Below are positions 8,044 to 15,730 of a DNA stretch of 64,000 nucleotides, piece by piece. The stretch is from Kocuria palustris (GTDB lineage Bacteria; Actinomycetota; Actinomycetes; Actinomycetales; Micrococcaceae). The stretch spans positions 1,736,001 to 1,800,000 of the forward strand of contig NZ_JAFBCR010000001.1 of NCBI RefSeq assembly GCF_016907795.1, given 5' to 3'. Position 1 is the first letter of the stretch, and each line of letters starts with the position of its first letter. A program made the translations under genes and the position numbers. A model generated the notes under the pieces. The model saw only the letters and a program-made list of their open reading frames with translations. It had not been told where the DNA came from and did no database searches.

Positions 8044-9176
8044 CCGAGCGCATCTTCCACTCCACGACCGTCGTCCTGCCCAGTGGTCCCGCCCGCGAGG
8101 CCTGGATCGTCCTGCGCGGGGACCGGATCGCCTCCGTCGCCGAGGACGCCGCGCCCCGGCTCGACTCCGGCGCGGTCGTCGAGGAGCTCGGCGACCGCCT
8201 GCTGACCCCCGGATTCGTGGATCTGCACGTCCACGGAGGCGGGGGCGGGGCCTTCGCCGACGGGACGGACGGCGCGGCAGCCGCCCTTGCCGCGCATCGA
8301 GCGGCGGGCACCACGACGTCGATGGCCTCCCTGGTCACCGACACGATCGACAGTCTCGAGCAGCAGATCCGCGCGCTCGTGCCGTTGGCGCGGGCGGGGG
8401 AACTCGCGGGGATCCACCTGGAAGGGCCGTGGCTGGCCGAGTCCCGCTGCGGGGCCCACACCCCGGAGCTGCTGCGGGACCCGCGCCGAGAGGACCTCGA
8501 GCGCCTGCTGGCCGCGGGGGAGGGCACGATCCGCATGGTGACCCTCGCCCCCGAGCGCAGGGGCGCCCTGGACGCGGTCCGGCTGCTCGCCGATCGGGGC
8601 GTGATCGCCGCGATCGGGCACACCGACGCCGATGAGGAGGTCGTCGGGCGGGCTCTCGAGGCCGGAGCGAGCGTGGCGACCCACCTGTTCAATGCCATGC
8701 CCTCGATCCATCACCGCACGCCAGGGCCCATCCCGCGCCTGCTCACCGATCCCCGCGTCAGCGTCGAGCTGATCGCCGACGGCGTCCACATCCAGCCCGC
8801 GGTGCTGCGCATGGCGATCGAGGCCAGTGCCGGTCCCTGGCTGCTGATCACCGATGCCATGGCCGCTGCCGCCGCTCCGGACGGTGCCTACCGCCTGGGG
8901 CCGCTCGAAGTCGACGTCGTGGACTCGGTGGCCCGCATCCGCTCCACCGGGGCGATCGCCGGCTCCACGCTGAGCCTGGACCGCGCTGTGCGCTACGCGA
9001 TCCAGGAGGTGGGGATCGAGGTCGCCGACGCCGTCCGGGCGGCCTCTCAGACGCCCGCGGACCTGCTGGGACGGCCCGACCTGGGCCGTATCCAGGCCGG
9101 GGTCCGGGCCGATCTCGTGGTGCTGGACCAGGACGGCGTCGTCGAGCGGGTGATCCGCCGCGGCGTCGATCTGTGA
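8040..9176 (+). CDS. nagA: N-acetylglucosamine-6-phosphate deacetylase
   Basis: A 378-residue amidohydrolase removing acetate from GlcNAc-6-P to feed nagB. Metal-site motifs are visible: DLHVHGGGGG (first HxH), IHLEGPWLAE, IGHTDADE, THLFNAMPSIHHR and the catalytic Asp in LLITDAMAAAAAPDG. Length matches NagA. Last gene of the EIIC-nagB-nagA operon under the dre-like site. Confidence 0.95.
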   Translation: MTERIFHSTTVVLPSGPAREAWIVLRGDRIASVAEDAAPRLDSGAVVEELGDRLLTPGFVDLHVHGGGGGAFADGTDGAAAALAAHRAAGTTTSMASLVTDTIDSLEQQIRALVPLARAGELAGIHLEGPWLAESRCGAHTPELLRDPRREDLERLLAAGEGTIRMVTLAPERRGALDAVRLLADRGVIAAIGHTDADEEVVGRALEAGASVATHLFNAMPSIHHRTPGPIPRLLTDPRVSVELIADGVHIQPAVLRMAIEASAGPWLLITDAMAAAAAPDGAYRLGPLEVDVVDSVARIRSTGAIAGSTLSLDRAVRYAIQEVGIEVADAVRAASQTPADLLGRPDLGRIQAGVRADLVVLDQDGVVERVIRRGVDL

Positions 9177-9222
9177 GGGGTCCGGGCGCGGAGGCGGCCT
9201 GCGCAGTGGGATGATCGGAGCC

Positions 9223-10428
9223 ATGACCGATCAGTCCTCCCCCTTCGCCGGATTCCCCGTCTCGCCCGTCTACGACGGCATGACCTCGACCGCCGTGCGC
9301 GATCTGCTCGACGTGCTCTCCGTGCCCGGCGTCATCTCCTTCGCCGGCGGCGCGCCGGCGGCCGAGTCCTTCGAGATCGACGACGTCCGGGAGTGCTTCG
9401 ACTGGGTCTTCGCGCATCGCGGTGCCAAGGCCCTGCAGTACTCGTCGACCCCGGGGGAGCCGGAGCTGCGCGAGCAGGCGGCCCGCCGCGTCTCGCGCAC
9501 GCTGCCCACGAGTGCCGATCAGATCCAGATCACCACGGGCTCGCAGGAGGCCATCTACCTGGTGGGCCACGCGATGCTGCGCCCCGGGGACGTCGTGCTC
9601 GTCGAGCGGCCCACCTACCTGGCCGCGGTCCAGGCCTTCGCCTCCTCCGGCGCGCGGCTGATCGGGATCCCCTCCGACGACGACGGCGCCCAGCCGGAGG
9701 CGCTAGAGGAGCTGATCCGCGAGCACGACCCGCGCTTCGTCTACCTGATCCCCACGTTCCAGAACCCGTCGGGCGTGTCCATGCCCGCGCAGCGCCGCCG
9801 CGAGATCGCGGAGGTCTTGCTGCGCACCGGCGCCCCGCTGGTCGAGGACGACCCGTACGGCGAGCTGCGCTTCGAGGGCGAGACGGCCCCGCAGATCGCC
9901 GCGCTGCCCGGGATGGCGCGGCAGACGCTGCTGCTGAACTCGATGTCCAAGATCATGTCCCCGGGCATCCGCGTGGGCTGGATCCGCGGCGAGGGCCCCA
10001 TCATGAACACGCTGTCGATCGCCAAGGAGGCCATGGGGCTGCACTCCTCGGTCGTGGACCAGCTGGCGGTAGCCCGCTACCTCGAGCACTACGACGTCGA
10101 CGCGCATGTGGCCGAGGTCGCCGCGCTCTACCGGGGCCGTCGCGATGCGATGGCCGCTGCGCTGCCGTCGATCCTCCCGGAGGGCGCCACGATCACCCGG
10201 CCGGAGGGCGGGATGTTCCTGTGGGCCACGCTCGGCAACGGGATCGACACCACCGCGCTGCTGCCCATGGCCGTGCAGGAGGGCGTCGCGTTCGTGCCCG
10301 GGGCGTCGTTCTTCGCCCACGACCCGGACCGCACGACCATGCGCCTGTCGTACGTGACCAACCCGCCGGAGGTCATCGACGAGGGCGTCGAGCGGCTCGG
10401 GCGGGCACTGCGGCGCTGGCGCGGCTGA
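9223..10428 (+). CDS. PLP-dependent aminotransferase, class I/II (MocR/2-aminoadipate type)
   Basis: A 401-residue fold-type I aminotransferase. The catalytic-Lys motif is NSMSKIMSPGIRVGWI, and the cofactor region is TTGSQEAIYLVGHAMLRPGD and ERPTYLAA. It resembles LysN/2-aminoadipate aminotransferases and the catalytic half of MocR regulators, but has no N-terminal helix-turn-helix. ATG 9223 is preferred over 9211 because GGAG lies 5-8 nt upstream. The amino-donor specificity cannot be read from sequence. It follows nagA by 46 bp but shows no functional link to GlcNAc. Confidence 0.82.
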   Translation: MTDQSSPFAGFPVSPVYDGMTSTAVRDLLDVLSVPGVISFAGGAPAAESFEIDDVRECFDWVFAHRGAKALQYSSTPGEPELREQAARRVSRTLPTSADQIQITTGSQEAIYLVGHAMLRPGDVVLVERPTYLAAVQAFASSGARLIGIPSDDDGAQPEALEELIREHDPRFVYLIPTFQNPSGVSMPAQRRREIAEVLLRTGAPLVEDDPYGELRFEGETAPQIAALPGMARQTLLLNSMSKIMSPGIRVGWIRGEGPIMNTLSIAKEAMGLHSSVVDQLAVARYLEHYDVDAHVAEVAALYRGRRDAMAAALPSILPEGATITRPEGGMFLWATLGNGIDTTALLPMAVQEGVAFVPGASFFAHDPDRTTMRLSYVTNPPEVIDEGVERLGRALRRWRG

Positions 10429-10538
10429 GGCGAGGATCGGTCCGCAACATCTGGAGCACAGGGCACCCCTGCATGAGACGATGACGGCGCCTAGAGTCCC
10501 ACTGCCGGGGCCGGCCCAGATGCGCGAGGAGATGTTCG

Positions 10539-10889
10539 GTGCCCGAGTTCACGTTCATGCGGGAGATCCAGATCCCCCAGGACATCTTCCCGCTGCTGAT
10601 CCAGGGAGAGCAGCCCGTCTGCGCCTTCGCCACGTTCCGCGACGGCTCCGTGTTCACCAACAAGCGGCTGATCCTGCGCGATGTCCAGGGGATGACGGGC
10701 AACAAGGTCCAAGTCATGTCGCTGCCGTACTCGCAGATCGTCTCGTGGGCCTCGGAGAACGCCAGCTCCTTCGACATGGACTCGGAGCTGACGCTGAACA
10801 CCCGCGCCGGGATCTTCAAGCTCAACCTGCGCGGCGGGATCGACGTCCGCGCGCTCGACAACCTGATCGCGCAGGTCGTGCTGGTCTGA
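10539..10889 (+). CDS. bacterial PH-domain-like protein
   Basis: A 116-residue soluble protein beginning at GTG with GAGGAG 5-10 nt upstream. The pattern of short beta strands (VCAFATFRDGSVFTNKRLIL, VMSLPYSQIVSWASE, ELTLNTRAGIFKLNL) with a C-terminal helix matches bacterial pleckstrin-homology (bPH_1) proteins, whose cellular role is unknown. No signal peptide or membrane segment. It is monocistronic and is followed after 15 bp by a family A palindromic repeat. Confidence 0.7.
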   Translation: MPEFTFMREIQIPQDIFPLLIQGEQPVCAFATFRDGSVFTNKRLILRDVQGMTGNKVQVMSLPYSQIVSWASENASSFDMDSELTLNTRAGIFKLNLRGGIDVRALDNLIAQVVLV

Positions 10890-10903
10890 CCCTCTTCCCC
10901 ATT

Positions 10904-10963
10904 GCCGAGTGGATACTCAGTTGCGCTGACCATGCGAACAGCGCAACTGACTCACCACTCGAC
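10904..10963. repeat. palindromic repeat family A, copy 1
   Basis: A 60-bp stem-loop: left 23-bp module beginning GCCGAGTGGATACTC and ending GTTGCGC, a 12-nt loop (GACCATGCGAAC) and the inverted module ending CCACTCGAC. Two more 60-bp copies occur at 13501-13560 and 16784-16843. The right arm here is the most diverged. It lies 15 bp after the PH-domain gene stop. It may act as a terminator or as a REP-like mobile repeat. Confidence 0.85.
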
Positions 10964-10975
10964 AGGGGTGAGGAC

Positions 10976-11014
10976 GGACGGTCCCGTGCGCTGCGCAGCG
11001 CACGGGGCCGCCCG
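10976..11014 (+). terminator. stem-loop, likely terminator
   Basis: A perfect 24-bp palindrome (CCCGTGCGCTGC and its complement, 10983-11006) extended on both sides by CGG/CCG pairs and followed by TTCTTC. It lies directly after the family A repeat and ends the transcript of the PH-domain gene. The rest of the 318-bp gap up to the next gene holds only the Excalibur promoter region. Confidence 0.65.
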
Positions 11015-11207
11015 TTCTTCGTCCGCGATGCGGGGTGGTTCCATGCGTTTGCGTCTGTAATCGAATCGTGAGCGTCACACAGCGATCGTTTTGCAAACGT
11101 GATCGAATGTGCGGCCGCACTGTGGTTTGCTTCAGCTACTGGGGCCGCCGCACCCGCGACAGGGCCTCAGAACTTCCGTTCACCACCCAGACACCGGGAG
11201 CTCTGCC

Positions 11208-11846
11208 ATGAAGAAGACCACCGCCACCACTGCTCTGGCCGCCACCATCGGCCTCTCCGCTTGGACCATGACCGCTGCATTCGCCGTCGCGCCCGCACCT
11301 GCGCCGTCTGACCCGGCCCCTGTGGCCGCGCCTGCCGAGGCCACGCTCCCCCCGCACGGATACGTGTGCGGGCCGGAGCCCATCACCGTCGACCGGGACA
11401 CCTTCTCTCCGGACCTTCTCCCGCTGGTGGATCCGGATGGCGACGGCATCACCTGCGAGCCGGACGACGTCTATGCGCCCGGCGACAGCTCCGCGCTTCC
11501 CCCGGTCGGACTCGTGTGCGGGCCGGAGCCCATCACCATCGACCGGGCCACCTTCTCTCCGGACCTTCTCCCGCTGGTGGATCCGGATGGCGACGGCATC
11601 ATCTGCGAGCCGGACGACGTCTATGCGCCCGGCGAGGTCGCGGCGTCCGAGCAGGCCGCCCCTGCCGCTGCCGAGGCCCCCACGGCCGAGGCTCCGGCCG
11701 CGGGCGCGCAGGTCGAGGAGGTCCCGGTCGGCGGTGCCGACACCGGCGTCTCCGAGTCGCCGAGCCGCACCGGTCTGCTGGCCGGTGGGGCGATTGCCGC
11801 GCTGGTCGGCGGCGGGCTCCTGCTGCGCCGCGCGCGCCAGCACTGA
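11208..11846 (+). CDS. secreted Excalibur-type surface protein with two tandem DPDGDG repeats
   Basis: A 212-residue exported protein: signal peptide (MKKTTATTALAATIGL...AFAVA), Pro/Ala spacer, two near-identical 41-residue repeats each ending DPDGDGI(T/I)CEPDDVYAPG, an acidic Ala/Glu stretch, then GGADTGV, a hydrophobic span and the tail LLRRARQH. DxDGDGxxCE is the Excalibur calcium-binding signature. The C-terminus is laid out like a sortase sorting signal (motif, membrane span, basic tail), but the motif is GADTG rather than LPxTG or LAxTG. ATG 11208 is chosen for GGGAG upstream and the clean signal peptide. A paralogue and a class F sortase-like gene follow. Confidence 0.82.
   Translation: MKKTTATTALAATIGLSAWTMTAAFAVAPAPAPSDPAPVAAPAEATLPPHGYVCGPEPITVDRDTFSPDLLPLVDPDGDGITCEPDDVYAPGDSSALPPVGLVCGPEPITIDRATFSPDLLPLVDPDGDGIICEPDDVYAPGEVAASEQAAPAAAEAPTAEAPAAGAQVEEVPVGGADTGVSESPSRTGLLAGGAIAALVGGGLLLRRARQH
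11363..11635 (+). repeat. internal 150-bp tandem duplication in Excalibur gene
   Basis: Positions 11363-11485 recur at 11513-11635 with only a few substitutions (period 150 bp, 50 codons). The near-identity at DNA level indicates a recent in-frame duplication of the DPDGDG repeat and makes copy-number change by slippage or recombination likely. Confidence 0.88.
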
Positions 11847-12048
11847 CGCGTTGGCAGGTCGGGGGGGGCTCGGTGTCCGGGGATCGCCGCTCAGCACCGA
11901 GCTCCTCCTTCCTGCGGGTGGGCTGCGTCACAGAACGAAACCATGACGGGGCATTGGAAATGCACTGCTGGTCAGTGGTCAGATGACTCGGCATGTTGTT
12001 CGCGTTCGCGACGGCATGATCATTCATCTCACTCCAGAGGAGCCCCCC

Positions 12049-12717
12049 ATGAAGAAGTTCGCAGCCGGCGCCGGCGCCACCGTCGTCGCCCTCACCGGCC
12101 TGTCGGGTCTGAGCATCGCCCCGGCCGTCGCCGCCCCTGGCACTTTCGACAACTGCGCTGAGGTCTACGCGGCCGGGGAGTGGCGCATCTCCAGCGCGGA
12201 CCCCAGGTTCACCCCGGGCCTCGACGGAGACGGTGATGGCTACGGGTGTGACAACCCGGAATACCGCCCTGCGCAGCAGACTCCGGCGACCAGCACGCCC
12301 CAGACCCCGAGCGTGACCAGCCCGCAGGCCCCCGCCGCAGCCGATCCGGCCGCGGTGGAGCCGTGGACCTGGGACAACTGCTCGGAGGCCTTCGCCAACG
12401 GCGTCTCCAACATCCCGGCGGGCACCCCCGGCTACGGGACCCACCTGGACAGTGACCTGGATGGCATCGGCTGCGAGCTCGACGGCGGCGACGCCGCGGC
12501 CTTCCCCACTCCGGTCGATAGCAGCACCGCAGCCGATCAGTCCACCAGCACCACCGCAGAGGCCTCCCAGGTCACCGAGATCCCGGCGGGCGCCGCCGAG
12601 ACCGGTGTGCCGGTCAAGGCCGACTCGAACCCTGCTGGCATCGTCGGACTCTCAGTGCTCGCGCTGGGCGCCGTGGCAGGCTCCGGTCTGCTGGTCCGCC
12701 GCGCCGTCAAGGCCTGA
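12049..12717 (+). CDS. secreted Excalibur-domain surface protein
   Basis: A 222-residue exported protein with a signal peptide ending about AVA-AP (residue 28). It has two Excalibur domains: NCAEVYAAGEWRIS...LDGDGDGYGCDN near residues 35-70 and NCSEAFANG...LDSDLDGIGCEL near 108-145. A Ser/Thr/Ala-rich spacer precedes AAETGV, a hydrophobic span and LLVRRAVKA. The C-terminal layout copies the previous gene (GADTGV there, AAETGV here), suggesting the same anchoring route. ATG 12049 has GAGGAG upstream; the longer open frame is rejected. Excalibur domains are thought to bind calcium at the cell surface. Confidence 0.85.
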   Translation: MKKFAAGAGATVVALTGLSGLSIAPAVAAPGTFDNCAEVYAAGEWRISSADPRFTPGLDGDGDGYGCDNPEYRPAQQTPATSTPQTPSVTSPQAPAAADPAAVEPWTWDNCSEAFANGVSNIPAGTPGYGTHLDSDLDGIGCELDGGDAAAFPTPVDSSTAADQSTSTTAEASQVTEIPAGAAETGVPVKADSNPAGIVGLSVLALGAVAGSGLLVRRAVKA

Positions 12718-12852
12718 CTGGCGCTGATCTCGGACCGGGTTCAACGCCTCGGTCCGCTTCCGGTGGCCGCGATGCCGTGAGGCATCGCGGCCACCGGGCC
12801 GCCCCCGCCGAGCCTGTCGGCAGGGATCTTGATCGCAGAGAGGATCACGACC

Positions 12853-13494
12853 ATGAGGAACGCCCCGTCCGCTTGTCTGGCCGCGGCACTCGGTCTCGTC
12901 GTGGTCCTGAGCGGCTGTTCGGGTGGCGAGGTTCAGGACGATCGGTCTCCGGAGCCTTCTGCCTCGACGGCCTCCGCCGCCTCGAGGACGCCCTCCGCGG
13001 CAACATCAGCGTCGTCGTCGGGCCGGGACCCCGCCGTCATGCCCGAATCCTCCCCCACGGCCGTGCGGATCCCGGCGATCGGCACCGACTCCGAGCTGCT
13101 GCACCTGGGGCTGCGGGACAACGGCTCGCTCGAGGTCCCGCCCACGGGTCCTGACTCCCCGGCCTCCTGGTACGACAAGTCGCCGACTCCCGGTGAGCTC
13201 GGGCCGTCGATCCTGCTGGGCCACGTCAACGAGGAAGACGGCAGCGACGGCGTGTTCGCGGGCCTGCGCGATCTGCAGCCCGGCGATGAGATCCAGATCG
13301 AGCGCGAGGACGGCTCCACGGCCACCTTCGCGGTCGACTACGGCGAGGCCTACCCCAAGGACGACTTCGCCACGGACAAGGTCTACGGCAACACCGACGA
13401 CTCCCAGCTGCGCCTGATCACCTGCGACGGCTACGACCCCGAGACCGGGCTGTGGGACGACAACTATGTCGTCTACGCCACGCTGGCCCCCTGA
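12853..13494 (+). CDS. class F sortase-like lipoprotein
   Basis: A 213-residue protein with a lipoprotein signal (LVVVLSGC), a Ser/Ala-rich linker to about residue 60 and a sortase barrel. The sortase His is in SILLGHVNEEDG and the catalytic Cys in LRLITCDGYD. The position after the Cys where class F enzymes I recall have Tyr-Arg-Asp-Asn reads Trp-Asp-Asp-Asn here, so the third catalytic residue (Arg) may be absent or displaced. ATG 12853 follows GAGAGG by 6 nt. Placed directly after two surface proteins with LPxTG-like tails, it is the likely anchoring enzyme for them (inference). Confidence 0.8.
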   Translation: MRNAPSACLAAALGLVVVLSGCSGGEVQDDRSPEPSASTASAASRTPSAATSASSSGRDPAVMPESSPTAVRIPAIGTDSELLHLGLRDNGSLEVPPTGPDSPASWYDKSPTPGELGPSILLGHVNEEDGSDGVFAGLRDLQPGDEIQIEREDGSTATFAVDYGEAYPKDDFATDKVYGNTDDSQLRLITCDGYDPETGLWDDNYVVYATLAP

Positions 13495-13500
13495 CCTCGC

Positions 13501-13560
13501 GCCGAGTGGATGCTCAATTGCGCTGTTCGCCCCGATAGCGCAACTGGGTATCCACTCGGC
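13501..13560. repeat. palindromic repeat family A, copy 2 (inverted orientation)
   Basis: A 60-bp hairpin starting 6 bp after the sortase stop, between two convergent genes. The 23-bp arms begin GCCGAGTGGATGCTC and pair except for one mismatch and two G-T wobbles. The 12-nt loop GTTCGCCCCGAT is the reverse complement, with one mismatch, of the loop of copy 3, so this copy is inverted relative to copy 3. The outer arms pair perfectly for 11 bp. It may serve as a bidirectional terminator. Confidence 0.88.
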
Positions 13561-13602
13561 GGGGGGAGGTGGGGCGGACCGGCTTAACCACGCACCCGGG
13601 GC

Positions 13603-14118
13603 TCAGAGCTCGAGCAGCATGGTGCCCTCGGCGGCCGTCGGGGCCTCGCGGTAGCCCATGGACTCGTAGAGCTGACGCGCGGGGTTGCCCGACTCCACGC
13701 TCAGCGACAGCGCGATCAGCCCGCGTCGACGGGCCTCCTCGTGCAGCTCGTGCAGCAGCATCCGGCCCACGCGCCGGTTGCGCCATTGCGGCAGCACATG
13801 CAGCGAGACCTCCGGGATGCCCTCCGCCACGAAGCCGTACCCCGGGTCCTGTTCCGGCAGGTGCAGCGCCCATGCGGCACCTGCCCATTCGTAGGTCGGC
13901 AGGGTCGCGATCGGCATGGCGACCACGCCGAAGTCCCCGCGCTCGAGCACCAGGCGCGTGTAGTGCGCAAACTCGGGGCGACGATCGATCTCTGCGGGCT
14001 CGAAGCGCGGACCCTGCCAGTTGAAATTGCCCAGGGCGGCCTCCCGCAGGATGGCCGGGGCCTCGTCGGCTTCGAGCGGGCGGACCGTCAGGCCGGTGAG
14101 GCGTGACTGAGGCAGCAT
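13603..14118 (-). CDS. GNAT-family N-acetyltransferase
   Basis: A 171-residue acetyltransferase of unknown substrate. The acetyl-CoA-binding motif A is visible as VSLHVLPQWRNRRVGRMLL, followed by the motif B region LSLSVESGNPARQLYESMGY. The ATG at 14118 shares one base with the stop of the membrane protein gene upstream (TGATG), so the two are translationally coupled. A longer open frame running into that gene is its shadow. Confidence 0.87.
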   Translation of the reverse strand: MLPQSRLTGLTVRPLEADEAPAILREAALGNFNWQGPRFEPAEIDRRPEFAHYTRLVLERGDFGVVAMPIATLPTYEWAGAAWALHLPEQDPGYGFVAEGIPEVSLHVLPQWRNRRVGRMLLHELHEEARRRGLIALSLSVESGNPARQLYESMGYREAPTAAEGTMLLEL

Positions 14119-14783
14119 CAGGCGGCCCCGCCGTCGAGCCGCTGGGGGGAGGAAGCAGAGGATTCGCGGCCCACCGAGCGGAAGAACCACGTGTAGAACG
14201 CGGTCCAGCCCAGGAGGAAGATCGCCAGCTCGACCGAGCGCGGGGAGACGCCCAGCAGGCGCGGCAGACCGCAACCGGGAGCGCTGAGCCCGCTGCGCCG
14301 CGCGAGTACGGCGATGCCCGAGATCGCTCCGGTGACCGGCATGAAGCGAGCCAGCCGAGCGGGGGCGGTCCAGGCCGCGAGGCCGCTCAGCGGCATCGTC
14401 TGCGCCCCGGCTGAGCGGGCGTAGAGCTTGTACGGGGTGCCGGTGAACGGGCCGATCATCATGGCGCGGAATCCGCGATCGCGCATCTGCGAGTCCACCT
14501 TGGCGACCATCGCGGGGCTGATCGCCGGGATACGTGCCGCCAGGGCGGCCGATCGCCCGGGGTCGGTTCCTGCGGCCCAGCGGTGGACCACTGCCCCGCC
14601 GAGGGCGGCTCCCATCGTTGCGGTGAGGGTCAGCGCCTGAGCTCGTGCCGGGCGGCGCAGCCCCACGGCGGAGGTCCAGGCGTCGGGGACCACGAAGAAC
14701 ACGGTGGCCTCCGCGAAGCCCCAGGTGAACGCGACCCCGTGCTGGAACAGGACCCATCCGATCCCGCGACGCTGCTCGCTCAT
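14118..14783 (-). CDS. VTT/YqaA-like integral membrane protein
   Basis: A 221-residue membrane protein with several hydrophobic segments. The opening FTWGFAEATVFFVVPD and the later GPFTGTPYKLYARSAGAQ resemble the DedA/VTT (SNARE-associated) and YqaA group, whose members handle lipid or small-molecule transport. This is family resemblance recalled from motifs, not a firm hit. ATG 14783 (MSEQRRG) has AGGAT upstream and is preferred to the ATG at 14843. It is divergent from the phosphatidyltransferase pair that follows, consistent with a role in lipid metabolism. Confidence 0.6.
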   Translation of the reverse strand: MSEQRRGIGWVLFQHGVAFTWGFAEATVFFVVPDAWTSAVGLRRPARAQALTLTATMGAALGGAVVHRWAAGTDPGRSAALAARIPAISPAMVAKVDSQMRDRGFRAMMIGPFTGTPYKLYARSAGAQTMPLSGLAAWTAPARLARFMPVTGAISGIAVLARRSGLSAPGCGLPRLLGVSPRSVELAIFLLGWTAFYTWFFRSVGRESSASSPQRLDGGAA

Positions 14784-14929
14784 GTCCGCATCCTGCCAGC
14801 TGCAGCACGCGTCGGGGAGGAAAGGCTGGACTTCCAGCGTCATGGGTGGTCAGATTGCATGATCAGCCATATATTCATGATGGCAAACACTCCGCGGCGG
14901 GCCCGCGGAATCCTGGCCCAGGAGGCGCA

Positions 14930-15730
14930 GTGAGCATGTCCTCGCAGGAACCGCGCGATGACCCGAGTGCCCATACCGAGTCCGACGGGGCAGCCGCCAC
15001 CGGGGAGCGGACCATGCGCCGCGAGATCCCGCAGCGCAGCACGTCCTGGGCGCGGGCGGCGGCAGCGGCCGTCGGGCGCACGGGGATCACGCCGAACATG
15101 ATCTCCTCGTCCTCCGTCGTCGTGGCCGCGATCGGGTGCGCGGCCCTCGTGGGCTCGGGGTGGGCGGTGTACCTCCACGACGACGGGGTGCGGGCGGCGC
15201 TGCTGATCATCGCCGCGCTCATGGCCCCGCTGCGTCTGCTGCTCAACATGCTCGACGGCATGGTCGCCGTCGAGGGCGGCAAGCAGTCCCCGGTCGGCGA
15301 TCTCTACAACGAGGTCCCTGATCGGCTCGCCGATCTGCTCTTCCTGGCGGGGGCCGGCTATGCGGCCGCTTCGATCCACGGAGGGATCACGATCGGCTGG
15401 GTCGCCGCCTCGCTGGCGGTGCTGACCGCCTACGTCCGCTCGCTCGGAGCCGCGCAGGGGCTGTCGAATCACTTCGACGGGCCCATGGCCAAGCCGCGGC
15501 GCATGTGGCTGCTGATGCTCGGCTGCCTGCTCTCGCTGCTGGAGCCGGCGCTGCTCGTCCCAATGGGCCTTCCGCGGGGCTCGGTGCTGGGCGTCGTGCT
15601 GGGTGTGATCGCACTCGGCTCGCTGGCCACCGTCGTGATCCGGCTGCAGCTGATCGGCAGTGATCTGCGGACCAGGGCCGCCGGGGCCGAGGGCGTGCCC
15701 GGCGCCGCGCCCGGTGGACAGGAGTGCTGA
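14930..15730 (+). CDS. CDP-alcohol phosphatidyltransferase (YnbA-like), variant active site
   Basis: A 266-residue membrane enzyme of the family that swaps CMP of CDP-diacylglycerol for an alcohol head group. The signature region (DNA 15240-15335) reads NMLDGMVAV...GDLYNEVPDR. Against the canonical DxxDGxxAR...GxxxDxxxD, the first and third Asp are Asn and the Arg is Val. The same NMLDGMVAV pattern is, as I recall, typical of YnbA-type proteins. GTG 14930 follows GGAGG by 4 nt; ATG 14936 is possible. It overlaps the CdsA-like gene by 7 bp, the ynbA-ynbB arrangement of E. coli. Confidence 0.85.
   Translation: MSMSSQEPRDDPSAHTESDGAAATGERTMRREIPQRSTSWARAAAAAVGRTGITPNMISSSSVVVAAIGCAALVGSGWAVYLHDDGVRAALLIIAALMAPLRLLLNMLDGMVAVEGGKQSPVGDLYNEVPDRLADLLFLAGAGYAAASIHGGITIGWVAASLAVLTAYVRSLGAAQGLSNHFDGPMAKPRRMWLLMLGCLLSLLEPALLVPMGLPRGSVLGVVLGVIALGSLATVVIRLQLIGSDLRTRAAGAEGVPGAAPGGQEC

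Noticed and set aside
11599-12444. minus-strand frame across the two Excalibur genes
   Set aside because: Antisense of genes with clear signal peptides and Excalibur motifs.
13603-14808. 401-residue protein ending in the GNAT domain
   Set aside because: The upstream part is a frame-shifted shadow of the VTT-like membrane protein; the GNAT ATG at 14118 is coupled to its stop.
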